This document shows, piece after piece, positions 27,424-37,664 of a stretch of DNA of 64,000 nt. Positions within the stretch are counted from its first letter, which is position 1, and each line of letters starts with the position of its first letter. Source of the DNA: Phormidium tenue FACHB-1052. Lineage in GTDB: Bacteria > Cyanobacteriota > Cyanobacteriia > Phormidesmidales > Phormidesmidaceae. The stretch covers positions 62,001 through 126,000 of the forward strand of contig NZ_JACJQN010000015.1 in the NCBI RefSeq assembly GCF_014696675.1, written 5' to 3'. The position numbers and the translations under genes are program-made. The notes beneath the pieces were generated by a model, which was not told the DNA's origin, did no database searches, and worked only from the letters and a program-made list of their open reading frames with translations.

Positions 27424-30400
27424 ATGGATGTCAACGAGCAAATTGAGCTGACCCGCGCCTACGGCGAGCACTTTAGGGCGGGCCACGCCTTCAAAAACAT
27501 CGTCGAGGCCAGGGCGTTCGCGGCGACGGTTCTGGGGGTGCCTGTCGAGCCCTCGACCATGCTCGCCAAGGAAGTGGATGAGGCGATTGAGTCGGGCCTG
27601 GTGCAGGCGGCCCGGCAGATAGTGGCGCAATCCGAGGGCGATCACCTGCTGGCCTTTGACGACCTGCTATCGCTCTATGAGGCTCAGCCCAACCTGCTGG
27701 TCAGAACCTCCGACAGCATGGCTCGGCAAGCCTACTCCACCCCGTTGCCCATGGCCTTTGTAGCAGGGCTGATCGCCCAAGTGCATCCCTCGGTGACCGT
27801 CTACGAACCCACGGCGGGCAATGGTTCCCTGCTGCTGCTAGCCGACCCAGCCCAGGCGATCGCCAACGAGCTCCATCCCCCCCGCGCGGCACATCTGAGA
27901 TCGCAAGGGTTTACGGTCACCGAACACGACGCCACCCAGTACCGACCGGATCGCCCCTATGACGTGCTGGTGAGCAATCCTCCCTTTGGCCTGCTGCGCG
28001 AGAACGGCACCGGGCCACCCCAGCGCTGGCAGCATGGCCCCGTCAGCACCCAGAAGATCGACCATGCGATCGCACTCCAGGCTTTACAGGGACTGGCTCC
28101 AGAGGGCAGGGCGTTACTCATCATCGGCGGCCACATGGGCAATGCCAGCGCCCGCCAATCGGCCTACCGAGGACAGGCCGACCGCAGTTTTTATTCCTTT
28201 CTCTACCAGCAGAGCGGCTGGAAGGTAGACGATCACTTCACCCTGCACGGCTCGATGTACCGACGGCAGGGAGCCGGGTTTCCTATAGATTTCATCTCCA
28301 TCGCGGGCCAAGGCTCCACCGACCTGAGGCTGCCCGGCGCTCAAGCCCCCCGTATCTATGACCGCTATAACGATCTCCGCGAGGTAGTCATCCATGCCGC
28401 TAGAACCTATGACGCAAAGTATCTGGACATCTCCCCTCCCGTTGAGCTACGCCCTGGATCACCCCGACGAGCCGGTTCAGGTCTGGACGCCGACCCGGTG
28501 GCCAGCGATGACTCAGGCCGAGGCAGGAACCTGGTGGACGACGGTGCCGGTACCCCCCAACTCACCGTTGATGACGCTGGAGGATTACCGCGCCCGCCTT
28601 CTCTGGCTGCTAGAGGTGAAGCTGTCCCAATTCCTCCTGGACAGGCAGGCGGAGGGGATGGCACTCAGTCAGGCGATCGCCTTGGCCAATCAAAGGGTCA
28701 ACGCGGTGCTACCGGAGGCCCACTGGATGCCGGGGACCGTGAGCCCGCTGGCCCGCCTGCTGAATTTGGATTACACCCCCCTGCGGGAATTGCTGTTTCC
28801 CCAGGGGGTGGAGGAGTTTCCAGTCCTGCCGGAAGCCATGACGACCGACACCCTGGAGATGATCACCGACAGCTGGAACCTGCTCGACTGGCTGAACAAC
28901 CTGCAAGCCCTGCTGATGGAGGACTCCCGATGGTAGCTCAAGCGAATACCGAGGACGATATCCTCCAGCAACCCCAGGATGATGCCGTCACCCTGCCCTA
29001 CAGGCCGCGATCTCAGGGCTACTCCCTGGGGGTATTGGCCCCGGCCTCAGCGATCACCGCTTACAGCAACGTGTTCGACCGTATCGAAGCGACCACGGGG
29101 CTGGGAGTCGATGCCTACGTTCAAGACCGACTGCAAGAACCCGATCTCGACTCCCTCTATAGCCACTACGCAGCAGAGCAGATCGACACCCTGGCCCTGG
29201 CCATCTACAACCACGAGTACAAGCAGCAGGCGACGGTCGTCGGGCACGATACCGGCATTGGCAAAACCCGGATCGTGGCAGGCCTCTGTCGCTATGCCCA
29301 AAACCAGGGGCTAACGCCTGCGGTGGTCACCGCTGACCCCACCCTCTACAAAGACCTGGTCTACCGAGATGGGCCAGACACCGGCAACCAGTTTCGCCCC
29401 TTCATTACCGACAATGGCCTCAACGTGCGGGTTGAAGACAGCAATGGCGAGCTGATTGGGCAAATTGAAACCCCTAAAAAAAATGGGGTCAACGTGCGTC
29501 GGTTTACCGAGCTGGGCACCATTGGCGACCACAACCTGCTGATGAGTACCTACGGGCAGCTCCAGGGCCTGGCCAGCAAAGATCGGCGGGCACTGTTCGA
29601 GGCGCTGGCTCCCAACCTGTTTTTGATTGCCGACGAGTCCCACAAGGCCGGTGGCCCCGCTGGAGAGTTTGAGATCAGCAGCTACGAGGAATCCGCCAGG
29701 GCCAAGAAGATGGCCGCCGGTAAGTTTATCGCCCCAGTGACCGAGTTTTTTCAAGATCTCACCCAGCGGGTGGGCGGGTTCGTCGCTAGTTCCGCAACGG
29801 CGATCAAAGAGCCGGTGGTGGCGGCCCGGCTGTTCTACCACACCACCGATTTCAAAGATGCCGCCGAAGACCAAAAGACCTTTGCCGGGCACCTCCAGGC
29901 GGGCGGTGCCGCCATGCAGCAAATGGCCTTTGGGCTCTGGTCAGAGTCCGGTGGGTGTATTCGCTTCCAGAAAGACTACTCCGGCGTTGATTTCAGCCCA
30001 GCCCCGGTAGCCGTCAGCCTTGATCGCGCCGAGGCCAACATTCAGCTGATGGCGGCCATCAACCGCTTTGATGAGTACAAGCTAGGGCTGCTCGAAGAGC
30101 TTGATGCCCGCATGGCTGAGACCGGCGAAGCCTTATTTCGCAATGACACCCATGTGGGCTATGCCGGAGTTGAGTCAACGACCTTTACCTCGGTGGTGCA
30201 CAACCTGGGAGCGATCTGCGCGATCGCCCTCAAGGCTGAGGCTACTGCCGACCTGGCGATCGCAGAGCTAGAGGCTGGGCGCAAGCCGGTGATTATGCTT
30301 CAGCGCACCGGGGAGTCGGTGCTCAAAGACCTGGTGAAGCTGACCAACGAGGGCATTGAGGCCGATAACGCGCAGTTCCCCGACGACCAGCGATCTACCC

Positions 30401-33400
30401 TCAAGCCGGGCGATGCCTTTGACATTACGGCGGGAGAATACTTCAAGCGATACCTCAACGCCGCTCGAACGATTCGGATTGTCGGTGCCCACGAGGATGA
30501 GGGCGGCGGGAAAGTCATTCTGCCACACTACCTGACCGACGACGAACTGGGTGAGCGGGGGGTAGAGATGTATAACCAGGTGCTGACGGCGATCGAGTCC
30601 AGTGACTGGACGGGACTCCCCGCCGACCCCATTGCCTACATGGAGGCCCGCATTCGGCAGGCGGGCTACAACGCGGTAGAAATGACCGGGCGGAGCCAGC
30701 GGCTGGAGTATCAACCGACCGAAGACGGGCAATTTGTGACGACCTACCAGGCCCGTAAGTCGGGAGCCGCCGCGAAGGTAGCGACGATCGCCGGGTTCCA
30801 GAACGGCACCGTCGATGCGGTGATCACTAACCTGACCACCGGCTACTCGCTCCATGCTGCGATCAATGGGGCCACAGACCTCAGACGCCGCTCCATGCTG
30901 ATTCTTCAGGCTCACCCCGATGTCAACCAGTGTGAGCAGTCGATCGGGCGCACCCATCGCAGCGGGCAGCTCGACCCGGAGGTACACCCGGCCACCGGCA
31001 CCGACCCAGAGGGTAATCCCCTGTGGGGGCAGAAGGCCGGTGAATTTGGCCTGCCCATGTTCAAGCTCGTCTATGGGGAAGGGTTACCCACCGAGGCCAG
31101 GGCAATGGCCGTTTTGATGAATAAAATGCGGGGACTCAAGTCCAACACCGCAGGCACGGGCGAAAGCCAGTTCTCTGGGGCCGATGTGCCTGACTTTTTG
31201 AACAAGTATGGCGACCAAGCGGCAGCCAACGCCATGGCGGCGATGCCCGAGGTCAACCAAACCCTCGACTACCCTTGTAGCCCGCCCGATCAAGATGGAG
31301 AGGTTAGGTATGGCGATGTGCGCAAGCTGACCGGACGGGTGGCTATTCTGTCGAGCGATCAGCTGCCGACCCCAAATGATCCTTACCCATCCCTGGCTCT
31401 TCAGGGTGAGGTTTACGACCTGTTGATTTCCGAGTACAACGGGCTCAAGGATCGGTTGACGGCGATGGGGGCCTGGGATCTCGATGCTCAAAAGATGGAT
31501 CTAGACGCCAGGCCCCTGCGCCGCAAGATGCTTCACAACGGCGATGGGGGCAACCCGTTCCGGCAGCCTGTCTACGCCCTGGAGGTAGAGGCCAAGACCG
31601 GGGGCAAACCCCAAACCACGTTGCAGGTGGTGCAGTCAGTTTGTGATGCCCTGGAGCTGGCTAAACCCGACGACCTGGAGGGGGTTGATCTAACGGTTGA
31701 CGGTGCGATTCGCCAGGCAGGACAAGCTCATGCCCAGGAGACGGTAGTGCGGGTGACCGCAGAGGGCGACGCCTTCCGGGAGGGCAAAGCTGAGCATTTT
31801 ACAGAAGCTCTGAACCGGGCTCGCCAGCAGCTTGAGGATGCCAATACGCGGCGCGAGGGGCTGAGGGATGAGCGCGATCAGTTGACCACAGCCCTAGAAC
31901 AGGTCATCCCTGAGTACACCGCTGCTAGGGAAGCGCTGAACCAGTCGGGAGCGGTGACCCCAGAGCGGGAAGCTGAGCTAGAAGGCCAGTATGAGCAGCG
32001 CCGGGTTGAGGCTCGCAATGCTCTCAAAAAAGTTGAAGGGAAGCTAACTAAGCAGGAGCAGCGGGTCAAAAACACCGAGAAGAAGGTTGCGGATGCCGAG
32101 AAGGATAAAGCTCAGAGCGCCATGATTTTGACGGCCCAGCAGAACGGTGTGCTGGGGAAGCTGCGGGAGTTTCCCATCGGCGCTCCGGTGCAGTTGGCCT
32201 CCCTCGATACCAGCCGGGCGCTGCCAGGGGTTATCGTCGGAGTCACCCGCCAGCAAAATGCCTCCAACCCAATTAACCCTGGGTCATGGCGATTCAGGAT
32301 TGCCCTGGCGGACGAGGCCGGAGAACTGTCGGTCAAATTTAGCGAACTTGGTCGCGATGTCGCCCTCAAACCCCAGGAAAATTCCTTTGTCTTCAAGAAT
32401 CAGCCGGGGCAGGTGTTGCAGCAGTACACCGAGGTGCCGACCTACAGTGTCTTTGACGAAAAGCAGATGGCCTCCCGCGAGCATCGCATGATGGTGGTGG
32501 GCCAGGTGCTCAAGTCTGACCTCGTGGGTCGGTTTGCCCTGATGCAGGACAACGAGGGGGAGTACCACCCGGCCTACCTCCTGGCCAAGGGCATCGACGC
32601 CGGAGAGATTGATAACCGCCCGATCTCGATTCAGCAGCCCGATCAGTTGATGGCATTCCTCTCGGCAACATCGAGGGCAGCCAGCTTTACGGATCGAGAT
32701 GGCGTTCTAGACGCTGAGTTTAACCTGCGCAATGAGCTGGTGTTGACGGTGCCTACCAGCAGTGCGGGCAAGAAGTTTTACCAGGACCGAGAGCTACTCG
32801 ATCTAGCGCAGGGGGAGTTTGTTTCCGGGACTCGACGGGTGGAAGGCGACAAGCCAGGTCGCACCACCGAAGAAAAGATGATGCAGATCAAAATTGGCGA
32901 TGCCAAGGCCCAAGACGATGTGCTGACCTACCTCGTTACCCGGCGCGGCATCAAGGCCACGTCGCATTTAGATGAGGCGACCGCCGCCGTGGGAGGAGAA
33001 ACAGCAGGTTGGGAACCGGCCACCACCTGGCTCCCCGTGGGTAACGAGGTCACCAGCAGCGACCGCAGCCGGGCCATTCACCCCATTTTGCGGGCCGAGC
33101 TGGAGCGCAATCCTGGGCTCATCCCTGACCCTGACGAGGACTGGTCCCCTAGCCGCTGGGAGGTGATGAACGCTGTCTCCGATCGCCTGTATTCCGGCAG
33201 CAACCTGGCCGACCTCAAGGCCGAATTCAACCTCTACGAGCCACCCCCGCCCGCGCTGACCTTTGACACCCTGGTCAGAGGTGGGGTGTTACAGACCGAT
33301 GGGCAGCCCCTGCACTCAGAGGCGATCGCCTTCCATGAGTATCTCGGTGCCTCGTCTAGCGGTGCGACCCCTGATGTCTTGATGCAGCGGGCCGTAGAGA

Positions 33401-35607
33401 CTCTGGGCGGCGAGATATCCCAAGATAGGGCGATTGAGGCGATGGGGCGCACCTACCGCCGCCTGAGCGATCACCTGGAGGCTGGCCTGGATCTGGAGAT
33501 GGCTAAGTCCGCCATGGACAACGAGGACTCTGCCTTCTTGGGACAGTTTGCTGCCGATAGCCCTGAGCTGGAGGAACGCATTGCTGGGGCTGTGCGCCAG
33601 GTTGTCGCAGAGGCCTTTGATGAGGCGATAGCCGTCCAGACCCAGGAACAGCAAGATGAGGCTGTGCGGCAGGCGGGCCGACAGCGGTTGCGTGAGATGT
33701 CCCAGGAGGGTGGCCCCCAGGTTCTGGCACCCTCCCAGCAGACGACCCCGATCGGCCAGGCCGTTGCCCGATTGCTTCAGCAGGGCGGGCTCCAGCAGGC
33801 GGTCATGGTTGATGGGAACGACGATTTTCATCTCAGGGTGTCCAATGAACCCTACATGGATCTGGTGGTTGAAGCCCATCCTAATGGGGTGGGCGGCAGT
33901 GATTTGTACCTGACCCACTACGCCACTGGCAACGGGGATATGTGGATTGATACTGAGATGAAGATGGACATTCAGCCCGATGGACATCTTCAGTTCGTTG
34001 AAACTGCGGTGCAAGGGTTTAATGGCGGCGAACTGCGTGCCCCCGATCGCACCTTTGGCATGATATTTGCGCGGAACTTGCTGGAGCAGGGCTTTGGGGA
34101 AGCGAGCTCAGAGGCTTATCTGACCCAGTTGGGTCAGGAGGCGATGGCTGAACCGGGCCTAGAACCTGCCTCCCAACCCCTTTCTCCGCCGGAGCCTTTG
34201 AGTCCCTTAGATGCGCTATTCCAACAGCGCCCCGATCTGTTCCATGAGTTTGATCGGTCTGAATTTGAGGCACTGGCTGCCGACTCGCCTGAAATGCTCT
34301 ATCAGGACGGTGAGCGGGGATTCTTATGGTTGGAGGGCCACAATAATCCCTATGCCTATCAGCAAGATGCGGTGAGAGATGCCTTGGCTGGGGCATCAGT
34401 GCCTCACCTGGCATCAGCCTACGATCCGCAGGTTATCCCGGATACGACGATATTGGGAGGGGTCGTAGGAGCCACGGAGATGCGGCCAGCCCAAGATATT
34501 TATGACGATCTGGGGCTGGTGGTGCAACCCTTGTACCCTCAATCCTCTCAGGATGCGCCTGTCAGCAGTTCGTCGCCGCAGCCTGACCCGTCCACCGATG
34601 TAGATGAGGTATTGATTCTCGATCTTGACCCTGGGCTACACCATCCACCGCCCCCGGCGGTAGAGGTGCCAACGGGGTCTCCTGGGCTTGAGGCGCTCGA
34701 ACGTGGTGGCGCTGTACTCACCTTTGAGGCTGGGGAGCGACTTTGGGAACTACAGCTTTCCCAGGATGAGCTGGCCATGGTCAACGCCTCCATGCAAAAT
34801 GCTAAGGCCGTAGTGCGTGAGAGTGGCACAGAGGTTGGGGCTCAATGGATGGAGCAAGCGGCCAATACCATCGCCACCAAAGCCTTAGGCGATGAGTACG
34901 GAGACCCCGTGAACATCAGAGGTGCTGTTGGTCAACTGATGGCGGAGTTCTATACCTCGCTGGATGCAGAGGTCAACCCTGCCATTCAAAGTGCTACGCC
35001 ATCTGAGCGGCAGGCCAATCCCGGTGGAGTAAATTTGCCCCCTACGCTTCCCACCGCCGAGCAACCCTCCGTTGATGCTCTGCCCGAGTCGTCGCCGGTT
35101 GCCCTAGCAGAGCCGGTACAGAGCCAGGCTCTGCTTAAAGATTTGCGTGAATGGTATTCCCAGGCGCGGGCCTTGGGGCGATCGCCGTTGCACCTGGAGC
35201 GCATTGAGCAGATCGGCCAAGCGGTCAAATCGGGGCATGAGGGGGAGTACGGCGACGTAGACAGAATCACACGTCAGCACGACCAAAAGGCCTATCTTCA
35301 GCAGGCCGCTAACGTTTTGGCTCAGTCTAAATACCTGTTAGCTCAGTTAGGGCAAGACCAGCCCGATGGCTCAAAAGTCTTTGCTGGCAAGACCTATACC
35401 CTTCTCAGTCAGGGCGATGCGATCGCGGTTTCGGCGAGAGAACGAGGCGAAATTTTTAACGCCAAGGGCAGCCGAGTCTTGCACAGTCAGGGGCTGAGTG
35501 CCGAAGATGCCCACAAGTTTAGTGCCCAAGTGTCTCGGGTGCGACAGGCACTAGCGGCACAAGCTACCCCTCACTCAGCTGCTATCCCGGCTGTTTATGA
35601 TCGGTAG
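27424..35607 (+). CDS. N6-adenine methyltransferase / strawberry-notch-like helicase reading frame
   Basis: One uninterrupted 2727-codon frame. Residues 75-330 form an amino-methyltransferase domain with catalytic NPPF in the phrase VSNPPFG. Residues 500-1290 form a helicase of the strawberry-notch / SNF2-related type: a GHDTGIGKT Walker A, an IADESHKAG box, and a C-terminal segment with QSIGRTHRSGQ. A long coiled coil follows (about 1460-1565), then a poorly conserved tail ending in a beta-rich DRG-type module. Similar giant proteins occur on phages and plasmids (DarB-like) and may modify and guard incoming DNA. The stretch 28394-28936 reads as Pro/Gly-rich filler in this frame and as a proper protein in another. 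A strong ribosome-binding site precedes ATG 28930, so the helicase may be a separate 2225-residue protein. Confidence 0.8.
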   Translation: MDVNEQIELTRAYGEHFRAGHAFKNIVEARAFAATVLGVPVEPSTMLAKEVDEAIESGLVQAARQIVAQSEGDHLLAFDDLLSLYEAQPNLLVRTSDSMARQAYSTPLPMAFVAGLIAQVHPSVTVYEPTAGNGSLLLLADPAQAIANELHPPRAAHLRSQGFTVTEHDATQYRPDRPYDVLVSNPPFGLLRENGTGPPQRWQHGPVSTQKIDHAIALQALQGLAPEGRALLIIGGHMGNASARQSAYRGQADRSFYSFLYQQSGWKVDDHFTLHGSMYRRQGAGFPIDFISIAGQGSTDLRLPGAQAPRIYDRYNDLREVVIHAARTYDAKYLDISPPVELRPGSPRRAGSGLDADPVASDDSGRGRNLVDDGAGTPQLTVDDAGGLPRPPSLAARGEAVPIPPGQAGGGDGTQSGDRLGQSKGQRGATGGPLDAGDREPAGPPAEFGLHPPAGIAVSPGGGGVSSPAGSHDDRHPGDDHRQLEPARLAEQPASPADGGLPMVAQANTEDDILQQPQDDAVTLPYRPRSQGYSLGVLAPASAITAYSNVFDRIEATTGLGVDAYVQDRLQEPDLDSLYSHYAAEQIDTLALAIYNHEYKQQATVVGHDTGIGKTRIVAGLCRYAQNQGLTPAVVTADPTLYKDLVYRDGPDTGNQFRPFITDNGLNVRVEDSNGELIGQIETPKKNGVNVRRFTELGTIGDHNLLMSTYGQLQGLASKDRRALFEALAPNLFLIADESHKAGGPAGEFEISSYEESARAKKMAAGKFIAPVTEFFQDLTQRVGGFVASSATAIKEPVVAARLFYHTTDFKDAAEDQKTFAGHLQAGGAAMQQMAFGLWSESGGCIRFQKDYSGVDFSPAPVAVSLDRAEANIQLMAAINRFDEYKLGLLEELDARMAETGEALFRNDTHVGYAGVESTTFTSVVHNLGAICAIALKAEATADLAIAELEAGRKPVIMLQRTGESVLKDLVKLTNEGIEADNAQFPDDQRSTLKPGDAFDITAGEYFKRYLNAARTIRIVGAHEDEGGGKVILPHYLTDDELGERGVEMYNQVLTAIESSDWTGLPADPIAYMEARIRQAGYNAVEMTGRSQRLEYQPTEDGQFVTTYQARKSGAAAKVATIAGFQNGTVDAVITNLTTGYSLHAAINGATDLRRRSMLILQAHPDVNQCEQSIGRTHRSGQLDPEVHPATGTDPEGNPLWGQKAGEFGLPMFKLVYGEGLPTEARAMAVLMNKMRGLKSNTAGTGESQFSGADVPDFLNKYGDQAAANAMAAMPEVNQTLDYPCSPPDQDGEVRYGDVRKLTGRVAILSSDQLPTPNDPYPSLALQGEVYDLLISEYNGLKDRLTAMGAWDLDAQKMDLDARPLRRKMLHNGDGGNPFRQPVYALEVEAKTGGKPQTTLQVVQSVCDALELAKPDDLEGVDLTVDGAIRQAGQAHAQETVVRVTAEGDAFREGKAEHFTEALNRARQQLEDANTRREGLRDERDQLTTALEQVIPEYTAAREALNQSGAVTPEREAELEGQYEQRRVEARNALKKVEGKLTKQEQRVKNTEKKVADAEKDKAQSAMILTAQQNGVLGKLREFPIGAPVQLASLDTSRALPGVIVGVTRQQNASNPINPGSWRFRIALADEAGELSVKFSELGRDVALKPQENSFVFKNQPGQVLQQYTEVPTYSVFDEKQMASREHRMMVVGQVLKSDLVGRFALMQDNEGEYHPAYLLAKGIDAGEIDNRPISIQQPDQLMAFLSATSRAASFTDRDGVLDAEFNLRNELVLTVPTSSAGKKFYQDRELLDLAQGEFVSGTRRVEGDKPGRTTEEKMMQIKIGDAKAQDDVLTYLVTRRGIKATSHLDEATAAVGGETAGWEPATTWLPVGNEVTSSDRSRAIHPILRAELERNPGLIPDPDEDWSPSRWEVMNAVSDRLYSGSNLADLKAEFNLYEPPPPALTFDTLVRGGVLQTDGQPLHSEAIAFHEYLGASSSGATPDVLMQRAVETLGGEISQDRAIEAMGRTYRRLSDHLEAGLDLEMAKSAMDNEDSAFLGQFAADSPELEERIAGAVRQVVAEAFDEAIAVQTQEQQDEAVRQAGRQRLREMSQEGGPQVLAPSQQTTPIGQAVARLLQQGGLQQAVMVDGNDDFHLRVSNEPYMDLVVEAHPNGVGGSDLYLTHYATGNGDMWIDTEMKMDIQPDGHLQFVETAVQGFNGGELRAPDRTFGMIFARNLLEQGFGEASSEAYLTQLGQEAMAEPGLEPASQPLSPPEPLSPLDALFQQRPDLFHEFDRSEFEALAADSPEMLYQDGERGFLWLEGHNNPYAYQQDAVRDALAGASVPHLASAYDPQVIPDTTILGGVVGATEMRPAQDIYDDLGLVVQPLYPQSSQDAPVSSSSPQPDPSTDVDEVLILDLDPGLHHPPPPAVEVPTGSPGLEALERGGAVLTFEAGERLWELQLSQDELAMVNASMQNAKAVVRESGTEVGAQWMEQAANTIATKALGDEYGDPVNIRGAVGQLMAEFYTSLDAEVNPAIQSATPSERQANPGGVNLPPTLPTAEQPSVDALPESSPVALAEPVQSQALLKDLREWYSQARALGRSPLHLERIEQIGQAVKSGHEGEYGDVDRITRQHDQKAYLQQAANVLAQSKYLLAQLGQDQPDGSKVFAGKTYTLLSQGDAIAVSARERGEIFNAKGSRVLHSQGLSAEDAHKFSAQVSRVRQALAAQATPHSAAIPAVYDR
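28394..28936 (+). CDS. 180-residue protein overprinted on the methyltransferase-helicase frame
   Basis: This frame encodes a well-formed, Leu/Trp-rich helical protein (for example LEDYRARLLWLLEVKLSQF and the tail SWNLLDWLNNLQALLMED). The large frame over the same bases gives a Gly/Pro/Asp-rich sequence of the kind produced by a wrong frame. A GAGG at 28381-28384 lies 9 bases before its ATG. Its TAG overlaps the internal ATG 28930 of the helicase part. Both signs favour a real gene between a methyltransferase and a helicase gene. The puzzle is that the methyltransferase frame then has no stop of its own. Function unknown. Confidence 0.55.
   Translation: MPLEPMTQSIWTSPLPLSYALDHPDEPVQVWTPTRWPAMTQAEAGTWWTTVPVPPNSPLMTLEDYRARLLWLLEVKLSQFLLDRQAEGMALSQAIALANQRVNAVLPEAHWMPGTVSPLARLLNLDYTPLRELLFPQGVEEFPVLPEAMTTDTLEMITDSWNLLDWLNNLQALLMEDSRW
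28918..28932 (+). promoter_or_regulatory. Ribosome-binding site and ATG inside the long frame
   Basis: GGAGGA at 28918-28923 sits 6 bases before an in-frame ATG at 28930-28932, and this ATG overlaps the TAG of the 180-residue gene. It is a near-ideal start site and argues that the helicase part is translated on its own, coupled to the overlapping gene. Confidence 0.6.
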
Positions 35608-35697
35608 TACCCATACAGGTTTAGTCAGATGGCCCAGCCTTTGATGTTGATGGACTGCCTCTGAGTCAAGCCCACCTCCATTGCTCACATTTCACCG

Positions 35698-37491
35698 ATG
35701 AACGCATTATCGCCATGGCCAAAGCAGCTATCCGTGCAGGATGTGGCGAAGTGGTTGTTGAAAAATAACCTACCACCGCTTCCCATTGCGCCAGAGCAGG
35801 ATGCTTACCAGTACCCCAAGGTAAATCCTGACCGCCCAGACAGGGGGATTTACTGCCATATCCCCTTGGTTGAAGTCGATGGGAAGCTTTGCCCGGTCTC
35901 TAGATTCACCGGTAAAAATCCGAGCTACCTGGATGCCGACGGCCATCCGCACAGTGTCAATCACCGAGACTTTCAGTCCAGAATGCCTGAGCCCAGTGAG
36001 CTGAAAGCCTGGTTTTCCAATCCCCGAAATGGAATTGCCACGCTAGGCAATGAGCGTACCGTGTTCATTGACTTCGATGTGAAAAACTTTGGCTCCCGAG
36101 ATGCTTGTGATACCGCCGTTTTAGCTTGGGCTGAGACCCATCCTCAACTGAAGCAGACCTATGCAGAGCAGACCCATCGGGGCGGGTGGCATTTTATGGT
36201 GCAACTGGATCACCCTAAAGACTTTACCAACTTTGCCCTAGAACCCGGTGGCCAGCATGTGGGTGAGGTGCTTGGAGTCGGCAGGGTCTGTGTACTGGCT
36301 CCGACCATTGGGCCCACAGGCAATCCTTACCGGGCTAAGCATCTCGTGGCGGCCCCAGTGGCCGTCGCAGAGCTCTCAGAAATCGGGATCTTTAAGTCAG
36401 GGACTCAGACTGCAACAAAAAAATCTGAGCATGGTGTTCCCCTTGGTGAGACTGTTCCTGTCAAGGCTCGGCCCTGGCGTAAAAAGACGCTGCCAGGGAG
36501 TTCGACTGTAGACCTATCAGATCTGATCTCAGACCGCGCCAGAGACGTTCTATCAGGCGGTGGAGGTGGGCATAGCGATCGCTCCTATGCGATCGTGTCG
36601 TTGGCCCGAGAGGCATTTGGCTGGGAGAACTGGGCTAGAGAGAATCGTATTCCCCTGAGCGGGCAGAGTGCTGAAGCGCTGACGATCCAAGGGGGACTCG
36701 TCCACGGGGCTGATGAGGATCACATTCACAGAATCATGGATGGAGCGTCATTGGAACTGACCCGCCCCTCTTGTGAGTATCAAGGGGCTGAGTTCCCCTG
36801 GGTACGATTACGAAAAGTTTCTCCGACGATGTTTGAGCAAAAGGCTCCGCTGGCCATGAAGCTTCCGGTAGATCGAAGTCGGCTAACCGTGAAGCCTAAT
36901 CAAATCGTTAATGAACCCGTCGATCTAAATCATAACTTGTTATGTGCGGCCAGTCGGGTTTTGCACGAGAGAGGGCAAGTTGGAACTAACGATTTGATGC
37001 TTGCCTTTGTGGGCGATCAATATGCTGTAAATCTCGATAAAGAAGGGAAGCTGAGTATTTTGAAGGATGGACAAACTATTTTCGCCTATGAGGATAGGAA
37101 AACTGTCTTTAATCGATCTCAAGCCAGCGATCCAAAATCACTTCTGGTTGATGCAAAGATTGAGTCTAGTGCAGGTGAACAGGATGCTGACATACAGAAT
37201 CCTTCTAAATCAGTTGAATTACTAAATCTTGCTTCTTTGATTCTGTCTCGTGCTGGTCAGCCTAGCGAGCTTGGCGGGTTTAAGGTCGAGGGGCGAAGAA
37301 ACTCAGTCATCTTGACCGAGGAGGGAGTTTTGCTAGCTACTCAAGAAGGAAGAACTGTCTTGAGGGCAAAAGGATCTGTTATAGAATTTAGTAGAGCATC
37401 TGAGCCTGTTTTAGAAGATTTTAGGAATGCAGTCTCTGTCTTAAGCCAGCAGAAGCCAGGACATACTAAATCCCAGCAGTTTCAGATTTAG
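35698..37491 (+). CDS. Prim-Pol type primase/polymerase
   Basis: A 597-residue protein. Residues 90-240 contain the archaeo-eukaryotic primase signature: a FIDFDV strand with the metal-binding D-x-D at about 124-126, then GGWHF near residue 165 with the conserved His. This matches the bifunctional primase/polymerase domain of plasmid and phage replication proteins, which make primers and short DNA. The region after 270 is not recognised. Two C-terminal beta-rich modules (about 425-475 and 515-590) resemble the module ending the helicase. It follows the helicase by 90 bases on the same strand and suggests replication or complementary-strand synthesis of the element. Confidence 0.75.
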   Translation: MNALSPWPKQLSVQDVAKWLLKNNLPPLPIAPEQDAYQYPKVNPDRPDRGIYCHIPLVEVDGKLCPVSRFTGKNPSYLDADGHPHSVNHRDFQSRMPEPSELKAWFSNPRNGIATLGNERTVFIDFDVKNFGSRDACDTAVLAWAETHPQLKQTYAEQTHRGGWHFMVQLDHPKDFTNFALEPGGQHVGEVLGVGRVCVLAPTIGPTGNPYRAKHLVAAPVAVAELSEIGIFKSGTQTATKKSEHGVPLGETVPVKARPWRKKTLPGSSTVDLSDLISDRARDVLSGGGGGHSDRSYAIVSLAREAFGWENWARENRIPLSGQSAEALTIQGGLVHGADEDHIHRIMDGASLELTRPSCEYQGAEFPWVRLRKVSPTMFEQKAPLAMKLPVDRSRLTVKPNQIVNEPVDLNHNLLCAASRVLHERGQVGTNDLMLAFVGDQYAVNLDKEGKLSILKDGQTIFAYEDRKTVFNRSQASDPKSLLVDAKIESSAGEQDADIQNPSKSVELLNLASLILSRAGQPSELGGFKVEGRRNSVILTEEGVLLATQEGRTVLRAKGSVIEFSRASEPVLEDFRNAVSVLSQQKPGHTKSQQFQI

Positions 37492-37664
37492 TCTACCTGA
37501 CGTGGGAGAGTGTACTGGTCACCGTGTTGCAGAAATGATCGCAGAGGCTGGCAGCGATTATGAGCCAGGTTGATACACTTCAGATTTGAATTGGTGAATT
37601 AAGTCGTAGGCTACAGGGGAATCTTGAGAAATAGCAGCGCCATTTTCTATAGGAGACTAGACCC

